The notes: generated by a model from the sequence alone, not told the origin. A stretch of DNA of 64,000 nucleotides from Paenibacillus polymyxa (GCF_018614975.1 NZ_JAGGNR010000036.1:1-64000), one strand, 5' to 3'. Shown: positions 8,402 through 17,264, counted from the stretch's first letter. Numbers and translations are program-made.

Positions 8402-9775
8402 TTACTTCTTCACCGTACTGTTATACTGCGCAATCTTGTCTGTAATTTGTTTGGCTGCTGCATCCAATGCTTCCTGTGGTGTACCTTGTCCATTCAGTAC
8501 CGTTTCAATCGCTGTTTCGACAAGTTGTCGAGCTTCAGGGAATACGCCCATTAACGCCCCGGATGTTGCTGTCGAATCTGCGGAAGCGTGCAATTGGTCG
8601 ACTGCTGTCTGGAATTGCGGGTACTTCGCCATATTATCCTTTAATACTTGCTCATCGTAAGCTGCTGTCGTAATTGGGAAGTATCCTGTCGCAACACTCC
8701 AGTTCGCTTGTACCTCAGGTGTAGCCAAGTACTTAATGAACTCCCATGCCGCTTGCTGTTGTGCTTCTGATTTGTTGTTCATGATGTACAAGCTCGCTCC
8801 ACCAACCACGACGCCGCCTTCTTTGGCATCCGCCGGACGAGGCAGGAAGCCTGTTCCCAGTTCAAACTTTCCGCCTGATCCTTCTACGATTTTACGCAGG
8901 CCAGCCGTGGAATCAAGGGTCATACCGATCTGCTGTGCGGTAAATGCAGCTGTTGTATCATCTGTGCTGCGTCCCAGATTGGAGAGGGTTTTCTCGTCGA
9001 TCATCTTTTTCCACCACGTTAATGTCTTCACTCCTGCTTCCGAGTTCAACAGAGACTCTGTAGCTGCTTCGGTTCTTCCGTTTCCATTGTTTACATAATC
9101 TGCATTCTGGTTTGCAAAGAACTGTTCCATAAACCAGCCGTAGATCGCCATGGATGCACCTGGCTTACCGTCTTTCGCCAGTGCTTTCGCTGCTTGCTCA
9201 AACTCTTCATACGTCTTCGGCGGGTTCTCCGGGTCCAGACCTGCTGCTTTGAACATATCCTTGTTGTAGTAGAGGATCGGGTTGGATGTGTTAAACGGCA
9301 TCGCGTTCAACTTACCATCGATGGTGTAGTATCGGATGATGTTTGGCTCCAGTTGGGACAGGTCGAACTGATCCTTGTCGATGAACTGTTGTACTGGTGT
9401 AATCATGCCCGAATCGATCATGAACTTGCTACCGATCTCGTAGACCTGGATAATGTCAGGACCGCTGTCTGATCCCATGGATGCTTTGAGTTTGTTCAGA
9501 CTTTCATCGTATTTCCCCTGATAGATGGGTTTCACCTGAATGTCGGGATGGCTAGCGTTAAAGTCGGAAGCGAGCTGGTTAATTGCCTTCTCCCCTGCGC
9601 CAGACATGGAATGCCACCAAGTCAATTGTGTTGTCTCAGCTGCGGCCGCTTCTGCTGGGGTTCCACTTGCCGGGCTGCTTGTTTCAGCTTTTGTTCCGCA
9701 AGCGGAGATGACCAACATCAGGGCAGCCAGCATTAATGCAAATGTTCCTCTTTTTTTCAAACGAAATCCGTTCAT
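8402..9775 (-). CDS. ugpB: extracellular sugar/glycerol-phosphate ABC transporter binding lipoprotein
   Basis: This is a 457-residue substrate-binding lipoprotein with signal peptide and lipobox VISAC, modified at Cys26. The mature part begins with LTWWHSMSG and contains GPDIIQVYEIGS, which match the UgpB glycerol-3-phosphate receptor closely, so glycerol-3-phosphate or a glycerophosphodiester is the best guess for the ligand. It lies 380 nt downstream of the permease pair and belongs to the same minus-strand operon. No ATPase gene is nearby; in Firmicutes a shared MsmX-type ATPase usually serves such systems. It could instead be a general sugar receptor. Confidence 0.85.
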   Translation of the reverse strand: MNGFRLKKRGTFALMLAALMLVISACGTKAETSSPASGTPAEAAAAETTQLTWWHSMSGAGEKAINQLASDFNASHPDIQVKPIYQGKYDESLNKLKASMGSDSGPDIIQVYEIGSKFMIDSGMITPVQQFIDKDQFDLSQLEPNIIRYYTIDGKLNAMPFNTSNPILYYNKDMFKAAGLDPENPPKTYEEFEQAAKALAKDGKPGASMAIYGWFMEQFFANQNADYVNNGNGRTEAATESLLNSEAGVKTLTWWKKMIDEKTLSNLGRSTDDTTAAFTAQQIGMTLDSTAGLRKIVEGSGGKFELGTGFLPRPADAKEGGVVVGGASLYIMNNKSEAQQQAAWEFIKYLATPEVQANWSVATGYFPITTAAYDEQVLKDNMAKYPQFQTAVDQLHASADSTATSGALMGVFPEARQLVETAIETVLNGQGTPQEALDAAAKQITDKIAQYNSTVKK

Positions 9776-10155
9776 AATCGCTCTCCTTTTATATGACTCG
9801 CGTACAATAAAATCTTGGGGATGACGCGGTGTGGCCGTTACGGTTACGAATCGTTCTTTTGATCGCTGTTATCCCCGGATTTTTTCATTCTCCCTTTCAA
9901 AGGGGAAAATCCGGGGATAAAGGCGAACGCTTCGCTTCTTCAGAATCGATTTCGTCCCCTCCACTACTACCGTCGTTCATTTCAACATCTTATTTGAAAC
10001 ACGAGCCTCATTTTATTCGCTTCTGGTATCTAAAACCGTAGACCTTGTACGAAGATACAAGGTTTAATGCAAAACCTCTAAATTAAAATCTTTAGATCAA
10101 AACCTTCAGAGCTTCCACATCAATTTCAATTTAATAGTTGCAAAACATTCATTGC
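9776..10155 (-). other. structured intergenic region between ugpE and ugpB
   Basis: About 380 nt without a gene but with several hairpins: a strong one at 9871-9918 and a smaller one at 10042-10063 (ACCTTGTA / TACAAGGT). The length is unusual for the inside of an ABC transporter operon and suggests differential expression or RNA processing. CTCCTTTT before 9775 (minus AAAAGGAG) is the ribosome-binding site of ugpB. Confidence 0.55.
9871..9918 (-). other. long intercistronic hairpin upstream of ugpB
   Basis: ATCCCCGGATTTT and AAAATCCGGGGAT are perfect 13-bp arms enclosing a second small hairpin (CCCTT / AAGGG). No U-tract directly follows on the minus strand. It could be a processing or stability element that raises the level of ugpB mRNA over permease mRNA. 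Confidence 0.7.
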
Positions 10156-10977
10156 CTATCCCTTCAGCGCGCCTGCGGCCATTCCGCGGACAAGCTGTTT
10201 CAACCCGAAAATCAATAACAGTAAGGATGGGAGAATAACCATTGCTGTTCCGGCAAATACCAGATTCCACGCGGTGGATTCCTGGAACTCCAGCATCGAG
10301 ATCCCGATCTGCGCGGTTCTCATTTCCGGTGTGTTTGTCACCAGCAGCGGCCAGAGATACGAATTGTACATACTTAAAAATGAATAGATTGCCAATGTAC
10401 CAAGTGCCGGACGGGACAAAGGCAAAACGTGCGATATGAAATAGCGAATATGACCACAACCGTCGATCCTCGCCGCCTCGAACAATTCCTTGGGCAGCTG
10501 CATGAAGAACTGTCTTAGCAGGAATGTACCAAACGCTGTTGCCAGAAACGGCACGGTAAGCCCCTGGTAACTATCCAGCCAGCCCCAACTGCGAACTGTC
10601 AGATAATTTGGGATCATGGTTACTTCCCATGGAATCATCATCGTTGCGACAAACATGCTGAAGATGACGTTTTTGCCTTTGAACTGCATTTTTGCAAAAG
10701 CATAGGCTGCCATACTCGCTGTAATCAATTGACCAAGCGTTGTCAGTCCTGCAACAAGAAAGGTATTGCCGATAAATCGGCCGATCGGAACGATATCAAA
10801 TACTTCGCTAAAGTTGGACAGATCGATGGAATTCGGAATGATATGCGGCGGATAAGCACTCGCATCTTCCGGCGTCATCACGGCCATGAAAAAGGTGTAC
10901 ATCACCGGATACAGCACAAGCGCTGCACAGATCGTCAGTAATACATACAACAGCGTTTTGGTCCATGTGGCACTCAT
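10156..10977 (-). CDS. ugpE: sugar/glycerol-phosphate ABC transporter permease, second subunit
   Basis: This 273-residue inner-membrane permease of the MalG/UgpE type has about six transmembrane helices and the EAA loop near ELFEAARIDGCG. The ATG at 10977 forms an ATGA overlap with the stop codon of ugpA, implying coupling. An upstream in-frame ATG at 11004 has no Shine-Dalgarno site, though the site for 10977 (AAAGGA) is also rather distant. It pairs with UgpA to form the channel for the UgpB receptor. Confidence 0.88.
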   Translation of the reverse strand: MSATWTKTLLYVLLTICAALVLYPVMYTFFMAVMTPEDASAYPPHIIPNSIDLSNFSEVFDIVPIGRFIGNTFLVAGLTTLGQLITASMAAYAFAKMQFKGKNVIFSMFVATMMIPWEVTMIPNYLTVRSWGWLDSYQGLTVPFLATAFGTFLLRQFFMQLPKELFEAARIDGCGHIRYFISHVLPLSRPALGTLAIYSFLSMYNSYLWPLLVTNTPEMRTAQIGISMLEFQESTAWNLVFAGTAMVILPSLLLLIFGLKQLVRGMAAGALKG

Positions 10978-11936
10978 TGGTAATGCACTTTCCTTTCTAC
11001 CCATTTGAACTGGATCAGGGTCAGCAGCATAATCACCACGAACAGGATCAGTGCTTGTGCACTACCTGTACCAAAGCGAAAATTAACGAAGGCTTCCTGA
11101 TAGATGGAATAGACAAACACATTTGTACTGTCCATCGGGCCACCCCGGGTTAAAATGTTGATCTGACCAAACGATTGAAAAGCACCAATGATCGATACGA
11201 CCGTAACAAAGAATAATGTTGGTGACAGTAGAGGCATCGAGATTTTGCGAAAAGTAAGTACTGGTCCTGCGCCGTCAATCTTGGCACTCTCATAGATCTC
11301 ATCCGGGATGCCCGCTAGACCACTGGATAGAATAATGTAGTTAAATCCAAGATTCATCCAGATCGTCATGATGGAGATGGAGATCAATGCCCAATCCGGG
11401 CTGGTAAGCCAGGGAATTGGATCAATACCTACTTTGCCAAGCAGATAATTCAGCATGCCCAGGGTCGGATGGAATAGAAACTTCCAGATGACCGCTGACG
11501 AACCGACGGATAACACCACGGGCAGAGAGAATACAAATTGGAAAACACGCATTCCCTTGAACCGGTTGTGGGTCAGTGCTGCCAGAATCAGAGCAGCCAG
11601 CATGCCCGTAGGCACTGTGAACAGAACAAATAGTAATGTCACTTTCATCCCTTGCATAAACAGCCCTGACTGGAAGACCGCCTTGAAGTTATCCAGTCCT
11701 ACATAAGCCGCAATCTGTCCCGTCGGATCTGTGGAATGCAGACTGAGATACACGGACTTAAACATCGGGTAAAACAGAAACACTGCAAACAAAAGCAGCG
11801 ATGGTGCCAGGAAACCATAGGCCAGCATATTCTCCCGCATTCGCTGCACACGCAGCGAGGCTGTCCGGCGCTCACTCGTACCGGATACGCGCCGTTTGGC
11901 GGCGGGCAAGCTGATCCGGTTATCAAGCTCACTCAT
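10974..11936 (-). CDS. ugpA: sugar/glycerol-phosphate ABC transporter permease, first subunit
   Basis: This 320-residue MalF/UgpA-type permease has a basic N-terminal tail of about 35 residues, then six transmembrane helices starting at MLAYGFLAPSLLLF, and an EAA loop near EIYESAKIDGAGP. The Shine-Dalgarno site GGGGGAAG precedes the ATG at 11936. It is the first gene of the ugpA-ugpE-ugpB operon. In Enterobacteria the ugp genes respond to phosphate starvation; the upstream region here shows only a weak TTAACGTTACGTT repeat on the minus strand near 12053-12065, which is not enough to call a Pho box. Confidence 0.88.
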   Translation of the reverse strand: MSELDNRISLPAAKRRVSGTSERRTASLRVQRMRENMLAYGFLAPSLLLFAVFLFYPMFKSVYLSLHSTDPTGQIAAYVGLDNFKAVFQSGLFMQGMKVTLLFVLFTVPTGMLAALILAALTHNRFKGMRVFQFVFSLPVVLSVGSSAVIWKFLFHPTLGMLNYLLGKVGIDPIPWLTSPDWALISISIMTIWMNLGFNYIILSSGLAGIPDEIYESAKIDGAGPVLTFRKISMPLLSPTLFFVTVVSIIGAFQSFGQINILTRGGPMDSTNVFVYSIYQEAFVNFRFGTGSAQALILFVVIMLLTLIQFKWVERKVHYQ

Positions 11937-12130
11937 CGGATTTTCTTCCCCCTTGTTTCACGCATTCAGTGTGTGTGAAATGTTCCATCAACTTCAGCAC
12001 CACGTTATCTAGTGTAAGAGTCGAATGTCACAGCAAAATTCATTCTGAATCAACGTAACGTTAATCATGGACAAGGGAGTTTACTCAAATGTGCATCCAT
12101 TCGAAAGCGGTATCCAGACCGGATCTCACG

Positions 12131-12176
12131 ACAAAAAACCGCAAGAACTCCCCTTTTTGGAGATATCCCTGCGGTT
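12131..12176 (-). terminator. Rho-independent terminator of kimA
   Basis: AACCGCA (12137-12143) pairs with TGCGGTT (12170-12176), and an inner CTCC/GGAG stem extends it. The minus-strand transcript then reads TTTTTTGTCG. It lies about 100 nt past the kimA stop codon. Confidence 0.8.
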
Positions 12177-12279
12177 CGATGTGTAAATGGAATATGAACG
12201 TTTGCCTATTAAAAAACGTGACTCATTTTACAATAATCTGTAAATCTTCTAAACGAGGTGAAGCGATTAACCGTTCGAG

Positions 12280-14103
12280 TTAACGATTAAGATGATATGG
12301 CACCGTGGTGACAATCACGTCTTTGTAATTGATCAGATAGGCCCGAATCATGAAGCTGGTCTGGTTGTGCAGTACATTTTGCCACCAGTGCTTGGTGATG
12401 AATTGCGGAATCAATACGGTGATGTGATCAGTCTCGGCCGTTTTCCACTCTACGGTATCAATGAATTTCTTGAGCGGCCCCATAATGCTGCGGTATCTCG
12501 ATTTGATCACAACCAGACGAACGCCTGGATTCCACTCTTCCCACTTCTGCTCCATCTTGCGTATGGCCTCATCATCGAATCCAATGTACAGCGCGACCAC
12601 GTGATCCGACATCGTCTGGGCGTAACTGATCGTGTTCATAACGACCCGGGTAATGCCTGCAACAGGAATGACTATCGTATTGCCTTTTTGCGCTGGCTTA
12701 TCGACCTGAATATCAATCCGCAGCTCATCGGCAATGTTGCAATAGTGACGGTGAATACGCATGAACACATAGACAACGAGTGGCAAAAAGATAAAGATGA
12801 CCCATGTCTGCGTGAACTTGGTGAAAATAAAGATCAGCGTAATCGATAACGTAGTCAGCATCCCAACTGTATTGACCAGCAACTTCATCTGCCAGCCAGA
12901 CGGCTTGACTTTGATCCAGCGAATCATCATACCGAGCTGTGACAGAGTAAATGGAATGAACACCCCTACCGCATAGAGCGGAATCAGACTTTCCGTATTC
13001 CCTTTGAACCCGACCACCAGCAGCGCAGACATCACACTGAGAAAAATGATCCCGTTCGAGAAGCCAAGCCGGTCTCCTCTGACCATAAATGCATGCGGCA
13101 TGTATTTGTCCTTTGCCATCATGAAGGATAACAGCGGAAAAGCCGAATAAGCTGTGTTGGCTGCCAGGAACAAGATTAGTGCCGTTACAGCCTGGATGAT
13201 AAAATACATCGTGCCCCTGCCAAACGTTGCTTCAGCAATCTGGGAAATGACTGTTGCTTTGGGATCAGGCTTCACTCCGTACCCATAAGCCAGTAAGGTA
13301 ATGCCGATGAACATGGCTCCCAATATACAACCCATGAGCAGTAATGTACCTGCGGCATTTTTCTCGGCAGGCTGCTTGAAATTCGGGATTGCGTTACTTA
13401 CCGCCTCTACCCCGGTCAGAGCCGAACAGCCTGAACTGAACGCCTTCAGCAGCAGAAACATACTCACATGGGATAGACTTGTTCCGAATTCAGGTGCAGC
13501 TGCTTCCATCCCCCCGGCAAGAAATTTGATTCCGCCCGAGATAATCAGAATCGCAATTGAAAAGATAAACAGATAGATAGGGATCGCCAGCACGGAAGCC
13601 GATTCCGTCACTCCCCGCAAATTCATAATCGTTAGAAATACAATCATAATGAGTGCAATCACAACACTGTAATCATGCAGCATAGGAAAAGCCGACGTAA
13701 TCGCATCCGTGCCTGCGGACGAACTTACCGCAACAGTCAGAATATAATCGACCAGCAGAGATCCCCCGGCAATCAGACTGGATGTTGTACCCAGGTTATC
13801 CTTGGCTACGATATAAGCGCCGCCCCCTGTTGGATAAGCAAATATCGTCTGGCGATAGGAAAAAATTAAAATGACGAGTAATCCCAGCACGGCGATGGAA
13901 ATCGGAACGGAGTACCACAGGGCGGCGAATCCGGCCGCAACGAGCACCAGCAAAATCTGTTCCGTACCGTAGGCAACGGACGATAGGGCATCCGAGGACA
14001 GGATGGCGAGCGCCTTCCATTTCCCCAATTTTTCTCCATCCAGTTCAGCCGATTTCATGGGCTTGCCTATTAAGATTCTCTTCATTTTGCCAAGCATGAT
14101 CAT
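12280..14103 (-). CDS. kimA: high-affinity potassium importer, KimA type
   Basis: This is a 607-residue APC/KUP-superfamily transporter, the same length as B. subtilis KimA (YdaO), and near-identical in landmark segments such as LSSDALSSVAYGTEQIL, YPTGGGAYIV and KAFSSGCSALTGVEA. About twelve transmembrane helices fill residues 30-450, and the last 150 residues form a cytosolic domain. KimA takes up K+ with protons and is inhibited by c-di-AMP. The start ATG at 14103 has GGAAGG just upstream; in-frame ATGs at 14097 and 14085 are alternatives. I could not find the ydaO-type c-di-AMP riboswitch upstream that controls the B. subtilis gene. Confidence 0.93.
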   Translation of the reverse strand: MIMLGKMKRILIGKPMKSAELDGEKLGKWKALAILSSDALSSVAYGTEQILLVLVAAGFAALWYSVPISIAVLGLLVILIFSYRQTIFAYPTGGGAYIVAKDNLGTTSSLIAGGSLLVDYILTVAVSSSAGTDAITSAFPMLHDYSVVIALIMIVFLTIMNLRGVTESASVLAIPIYLFIFSIAILIISGGIKFLAGGMEAAAPEFGTSLSHVSMFLLLKAFSSGCSALTGVEAVSNAIPNFKQPAEKNAAGTLLLMGCILGAMFIGITLLAYGYGVKPDPKATVISQIAEATFGRGTMYFIIQAVTALILFLAANTAYSAFPLLSFMMAKDKYMPHAFMVRGDRLGFSNGIIFLSVMSALLVVGFKGNTESLIPLYAVGVFIPFTLSQLGMMIRWIKVKPSGWQMKLLVNTVGMLTTLSITLIFIFTKFTQTWVIFIFLPLVVYVFMRIHRHYCNIADELRIDIQVDKPAQKGNTIVIPVAGITRVVMNTISYAQTMSDHVVALYIGFDDEAIRKMEQKWEEWNPGVRLVVIKSRYRSIMGPLKKFIDTVEWKTAETDHITVLIPQFITKHWWQNVLHNQTSFMIRAYLINYKDVIVTTVPYHLNR

Positions 14104-14290
14104 AACTTCCTTCCGTCTCTCATCTGTGAAGCATTGTTATTATGCAAAATCGCAGAGCCATTGACAATACGTCATTTCACCCGGAATTCGCCAGCACGTG
14201 ATAATGCATTCTACGATTCAATAATCGTTAACAAAGCCATTCTTGTTCAGCAATTTGAACTTTTTTGAACCAAAACGACGATTGTTCGTC

Positions 14291-14339
14291 AAAAAAAAGG
14301 AAATGGCCTTTGGTTCAATGAACCAAAGACCACTTCCTT
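14291..14339 (-). terminator. Rho-independent terminator of rhaD
   Basis: A long stem of about 20 bp (arms 14297-14316 and 14320-14339, two mismatches) is followed on the minus strand by eight U residues. It starts about 40 nt past the rhaD stop codon. Confidence 0.9.
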
Positions 14340-14376
14340 AATCTATGCGTTAACTGTAATGCAATTACAACATTCC

Positions 14377-15222
14377 TTAACTGCCCAGAATACCGGGACG
14401 AGGGGTAACGCCAAACGCTTGCGCCAGTGTGGTCAGCTGCTCATCCGTAATTCTCTGCCGGATCTCTTGACCGGCAACCAGCATATACACTTGGGCTGCC
14501 TTCTCAATGGTTTCAATCAGACCAAATGCCTCGTCAATCGTTGTGCCCGTTCCGAATATGCCATGCTGCGGCCAGATGACCGCGTGGTATTCTTTCATTT
14601 TCTCAGCCGTTTCGCGGCCAATCTCGTTCGATCCAGGAATCATCCATGGAATAATGCCAATTCCATCCGGGAATACAACCACACACTCCGTGCACATCTG
14701 CCAGAGGGTCTTCGTGAATTTTGCCTCATCCAATTCGTGGATAAACGTCATAGCCAATACATGAGTAGCGTGATTGTGCATAACAACCCGGTGGTTAGGG
14801 TCCAATTTCAGACGTTCAATATGGCTCATGAAATGCGTAGGCAACTCACTTGTTGGATTCGCCCCCGACTTCAATCCCCAGAGCACTTCCAGCTCCTGTC
14901 CATCTTGCGATACACGCAGCAATCCCAGATTACTCTCGGGATCAGCGAGTACATTTTTGAAATATTTGCCCGATGCGGTCACGATAAAATACTTGCCTGC
15001 CAGCTCCTGCACCGAAAAAGCCGGTTTGATCTTGCGAATCACATGATGGATATCGATATATTGGGCAACTTCCTCTTCCTCCAGCAGATAACTGACATTA
15101 CCACCATTACGCTCATCCCAGCCATTTTTCCACATATGTTGTGTAATCTCAGCCATCTCACGGACAAATGGAATCTCGAAACCCGCAGCCTGCGTTGTAT
15201 CATTCGTAAGGGTCACGTTCAT
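14377..15222 (-). CDS. rhaD: rhamnulose-1-phosphate aldolase
   Basis: This 281-residue class II aldolase splits L-rhamnulose 1-phosphate into dihydroxyacetone phosphate and lactaldehyde. The diagnostic segments are WDERNGGNVS, TSELPTHFMSH, the zinc ligands in MHNHATH and WPQHGIFG, and TECVVVFPDG. All match E. coli RhaD. The start at 15222 has AAGGAGAG 7 nt upstream. The gene stands alone: no isomerase, kinase or transporter for rhamnose is adjacent. A clear promoter lies at 15293-15322, with AT-rich repeats just upstream of it. Confidence 0.93.
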   Translation of the reverse strand: MNVTLTNDTTQAAGFEIPFVREMAEITQHMWKNGWDERNGGNVSYLLEEEEVAQYIDIHHVIRKIKPAFSVQELAGKYFIVTASGKYFKNVLADPESNLGLLRVSQDGQELEVLWGLKSGANPTSELPTHFMSHIERLKLDPNHRVVMHNHATHVLAMTFIHELDEAKFTKTLWQMCTECVVVFPDGIGIIPWMIPGSNEIGRETAEKMKEYHAVIWPQHGIFGTGTTIDEAFGLIETIEKAAQVYMLVAGQEIRQRITDEQLTTLAQAFGVTPRPGILGS

Positions 15223-15292
15223 GGTCAATCTCTCCTTATATTGAAAGTCATATGGCTTGCCACGCACATAGTAAGTTCCTTATTTCACATTC

Positions 15293-15322
15293 ATTATACC
15301 TTTGCTTATCTTCGATAGTCAA
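15293..15322 (-). promoter_or_regulatory. SigA-type promoter of rhaD
   Basis: On the minus strand, TTGACT (15322-15317) and TATAAT (15298-15293) are separated by 18 nt. Transcription would start near 15286, giving a leader of about 64 nt. Confidence 0.75.
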
Positions 15323-15390
15323 TAACAAACACAGAAATAAACTTTTATTTATTTTTGTTTAGTTTTGTTTATTTGAAAATCAAACAAAAA
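15323..15390. repeat. AT-rich operator-like repeats upstream of rhaD
   Basis: TTTTGTTTA occurs at 15353-15361 and 15363-15371 (10-bp period). Related CAAACAAAAA (15381-15390) and AACAAACA (15323-15330) run in the opposite sense. The block sits immediately upstream of the rhaD -35. Such T/A-rich TTTGTTT repeats are typical of DeoR-family sites; the regulator is not in the window. Confidence 0.45.
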
Positions 15391-15492
15391 AATACCCCGC
15401 CGGCGCCCGGCAGGGTCAGTCACACATCTATTTAACACGAGAAGGGGTTTACAAGAGTTATCATACCTCCGCTACCTTAATAGAAGCTGAAA
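15388..15492 (-). ncRNA. terminator-ended conserved RNA element, copy 1
   Basis: The minus-strand sequence from about 15492 to 15388 is repeated at 20034-20140. A 39-nt core (15455 down to 15417) is identical in both copies and contains the C-rich run AAACCCCTTCTCGTG. It is followed by a strong hairpin whose stem sequence differs between copies but keeps its pairing: here ACCCTGCCGG and CCGGCGGGGT, including a U-G pair that exists only on the minus strand. TATTTTTTT follows. A weak promoter (TTGACG / GATATA) lies upstream near 15520-15545. It is either an independent small RNA or an attenuator upstream of rhaD; rhaD has its own promoter after the hairpin, which favours a small RNA. Confidence 0.65.
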
Positions 15493-15534
15493 GCGAAATA
15501 AAAAAAGCATGAAAACATATATCTCTCTGTCCAA

Positions 15535-15562
15535 ACGCTTTCGTCAATTCTAACATATGCTA
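15535..15562 (+). promoter_or_regulatory. possible SigK-type promoter of the 15611 operon
   Basis: CATATGCTA at 15554-15562 fits the CATAnnnTA -10 of the late mother-cell sigma factor, with AC 17 nt upstream at 15535. It lies about 50 nt before the first gene. The match is short, so this is tentative. Confidence 0.35.
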
Positions 15563-15610
15563 TTCTAGCTTTTCTCAGGAAAAGAAATTCATAAAAAAGG
15601 AGATGAACCT

Positions 15611-15961
15611 ATGGCAGTCCTTTCGACAGGCCCGATCGAGAACAACCTCTCCGGTGGCAGCAGGCCTACACAACAAGTCACCATCAAAATGGTCAACACC
15701 GATTCCATCAATACGTCCAATGTACTCATTGAAGGTTATTTCCTGAATGGAACGAGGACCTTATACGTTCTTCAATCCGTTGATCTGAACCCCGGGCAAG
15801 TCTTCTCTCAAACCTACTATGCCAATTTGGATGGATACGAATATGTATTCACAACGAGTGGAGACGCAGCTGCATTAACTGAAGTTTCAGTGTGGGGCAA
15901 GGACAGCACCGGGCAAATCGTCACAGCACATCGCATTGTTTCAAATGAACTAGCTCTATAA
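15611..15961 (+). CDS. small predicted surface/spore protein, beta-rich
   Basis: A 116-residue protein that I cannot assign to a named family. It lacks a signal peptide, transmembrane helix and cysteine, and is rich in alternating hydrophobic and Thr/Ser residues, which suggests a beta-sandwich. It starts with LSTGPIENNLSGG and contains NVLIEGYFLNGTRTLYVL. Its whole length is paralogous to residues 1-115 of the next gene. The ribosome site is AAAAAAGGAG 8 nt before the ATG. The next gene starts 16 nt after its stop, so they form an operon. A possible sporulation promoter upstream suggests a spore-surface role; that is inference. Confidence 0.75.
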   Translation: MAVLSTGPIENNLSGGSRPTQQVTIKMVNTDSINTSNVLIEGYFLNGTRTLYVLQSVDLNPGQVFSQTYYANLDGYEYVFTTSGDAAALTEVSVWGKDSTGQIVTAHRIVSNELAL

Positions 15962-15977
15962 AAGGGGGAAAACAAAG

Positions 15978-17222
15978 ATGGCCACAATCTCATCCGGACC
16001 CATTGAGAACAATCTGGTAGCTGGGTCAAGACTTACCCAATCGGTTACCGTCAAAATTGATAACGAAGATCCAGTCAACGCCTCAACTGTTCTTATCGAA
16101 GGATATGCGCTGAACGGAACGCGGACCTTGTATGTACTGGAATCCATCTCGCTTGCTCCTAATGAAGTCTTCACCAAAAGTTATTTTGCAAACTTGGATG
16201 GCTTCGAATTTATTTTCACTACCAGCGGCTTGGCGGAGAGCTTAACCGACATTTCCATGTGGGGCAAAAATGCCACAGGACAATTGGTCGCTGCCCATCG
16301 CCTGGTAACTTCTGAATTGCTGGGTGCTGAAGGTGGTACTCCCGACTTCGAGTGGGGACAGACCATCTACTGGGCGGACTCAAGCGCTCCAGGACCGGGA
16401 ACGGGATCACCTTTTGATCCATTTAACTCCCTGCAGGCTGCTATTGACGCAGCCACGAATAGCCCACTTGCGGTTACTTTTGGCATGAGAGCCCGTTTGA
16501 TTATTCTAATCGCTGGCAACTCATCCTTCAATGAAGACATTGTCATCCCACCTGCAAGGCATGTGCAGCTTCTCGGCATCGGGCCATGGCAGCTCGGTAA
16601 CTCCGATCTGGCCAACTTCGCTTCTTCCATTCCCCGCAACGTCACGATCCAGACGAGCCAGGCTGCAGAAGATGTCTATCTGGTTCAAGGACCTGCATTT
16701 GATGCTCGTCCTGTTACAGTAATTGGTACACTCAATAATGGCACATCCGTCAGTACACACACCAACTACACGGACGGCGCCATTATAAGTGGTAACGTGA
16801 CTTTTCAGAATGTAGCTGTCGGTGACCCGTTTACAACCATCGAATTCCAATTACTCAATGCGAGAGTCGTTGGAAATATTGTACAATCCGGTCATATGGG
16901 TAATCTGAACACGTACCTGTATCACAGTCGAATCAACACGATGGTTCATACTGGATTGAATATTCAGCGGATGGTAGATAGTACTTCGGACAGCACGATT
17001 AACGTAAGAGGTTACTCTCACATTACCAACTCGACAATTAATGGCGACGTGACTGTTACACTCGCGCTTAGCGATGTCCCGCCCACTGGCATATTTAGTA
17101 GTCAGTTTGCTACGATCACCTGGACAGGACCTTTAACTTTGGATGCCGCCTCCAACTATTATTTTGTTAACAGCGGATCTACGCTCGTCGGAGCCAAAAC
17201 AATATTGTTCAGTCTGGCTTAA
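15978..17222 (+). CDS. two-domain protein: paralogous beta domain plus right-handed beta-helix
   Basis: A 414-residue protein. Residues 1-115 repeat the preceding small protein (ISSGPIENNLVAGS, STVLIEGYALNGTRTLYVL). After a linker, residues about 127-414 look like a right-handed parallel beta-helix of the pectin-lyase-like kind, opening with IYWADSSAPGPGTGSPFDPF and continuing in repeated short strands such as NVTFQNVAVG and STINGDVTV. No signal peptide or catalytic pattern is seen. The shared N-terminal domain could be an anchor or assembly module, with the small paralogue as its stand-alone subunit. AAGGGGG precedes the start. The role is unknown. Confidence 0.75.
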   Translation: MATISSGPIENNLVAGSRLTQSVTVKIDNEDPVNASTVLIEGYALNGTRTLYVLESISLAPNEVFTKSYFANLDGFEFIFTTSGLAESLTDISMWGKNATGQLVAAHRLVTSELLGAEGGTPDFEWGQTIYWADSSAPGPGTGSPFDPFNSLQAAIDAATNSPLAVTFGMRARLIILIAGNSSFNEDIVIPPARHVQLLGIGPWQLGNSDLANFASSIPRNVTIQTSQAAEDVYLVQGPAFDARPVTVIGTLNNGTSVSTHTNYTDGAIISGNVTFQNVAVGDPFTTIEFQLLNARVVGNIVQSGHMGNLNTYLYHSRINTMVHTGLNIQRMVDSTSDSTINVRGYSHITNSTINGDVTVTLALSDVPPTGIFSSQFATITWTGPLTLDAASNYYFVNSGSTLVGAKTILFSLA

Positions 17223-17227
17223 TACAC

Positions 17228-17264
17228 AATCCCTGTCCTTCATTGGATGGGGATTATGTTTTTT
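17228..17264 (+). terminator. terminator after the beta-helix gene
   Basis: AATCCCTGTCC pairs with GGATGGGGATT (two G-U pairs on the plus strand) around TTCATT, then ATGTTTTTT. It overlaps the 3' end of the convergent GNAT gene. Confidence 0.8.

Noticed and set aside
11937..12130. Pho box upstream of ugpA
   Set aside because: A single TTAAC-like run is seen, without the spaced direct repeats required for PhoP binding.
14104..14290. ydaO-type c-di-AMP riboswitch upstream of kimA
   Set aside because: KimA homologues are often under this riboswitch, and the minus strand has one GGGTGAAA segment, but the paired GNGGGGGACCCA and GCUAACCUCG conserved blocks are absent.
14359..15318. 319-residue ORF on the plus strand opposite rhaD
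   Set aside because: Antisense shadow of rhaD; the peptide is Cys/His/Arg-rich nonsense and has no Shine-Dalgarno site.
15417..15478. A short peptide (ATG ATA ACT CTT ...) inside the RNA element
   Set aside because: Copy 2 has the same frame without the ATG, the Shine-Dalgarno spacing in copy 1 is 1 nt, and the core is identical at the nucleotide level with no synonymous change, which favours RNA function.
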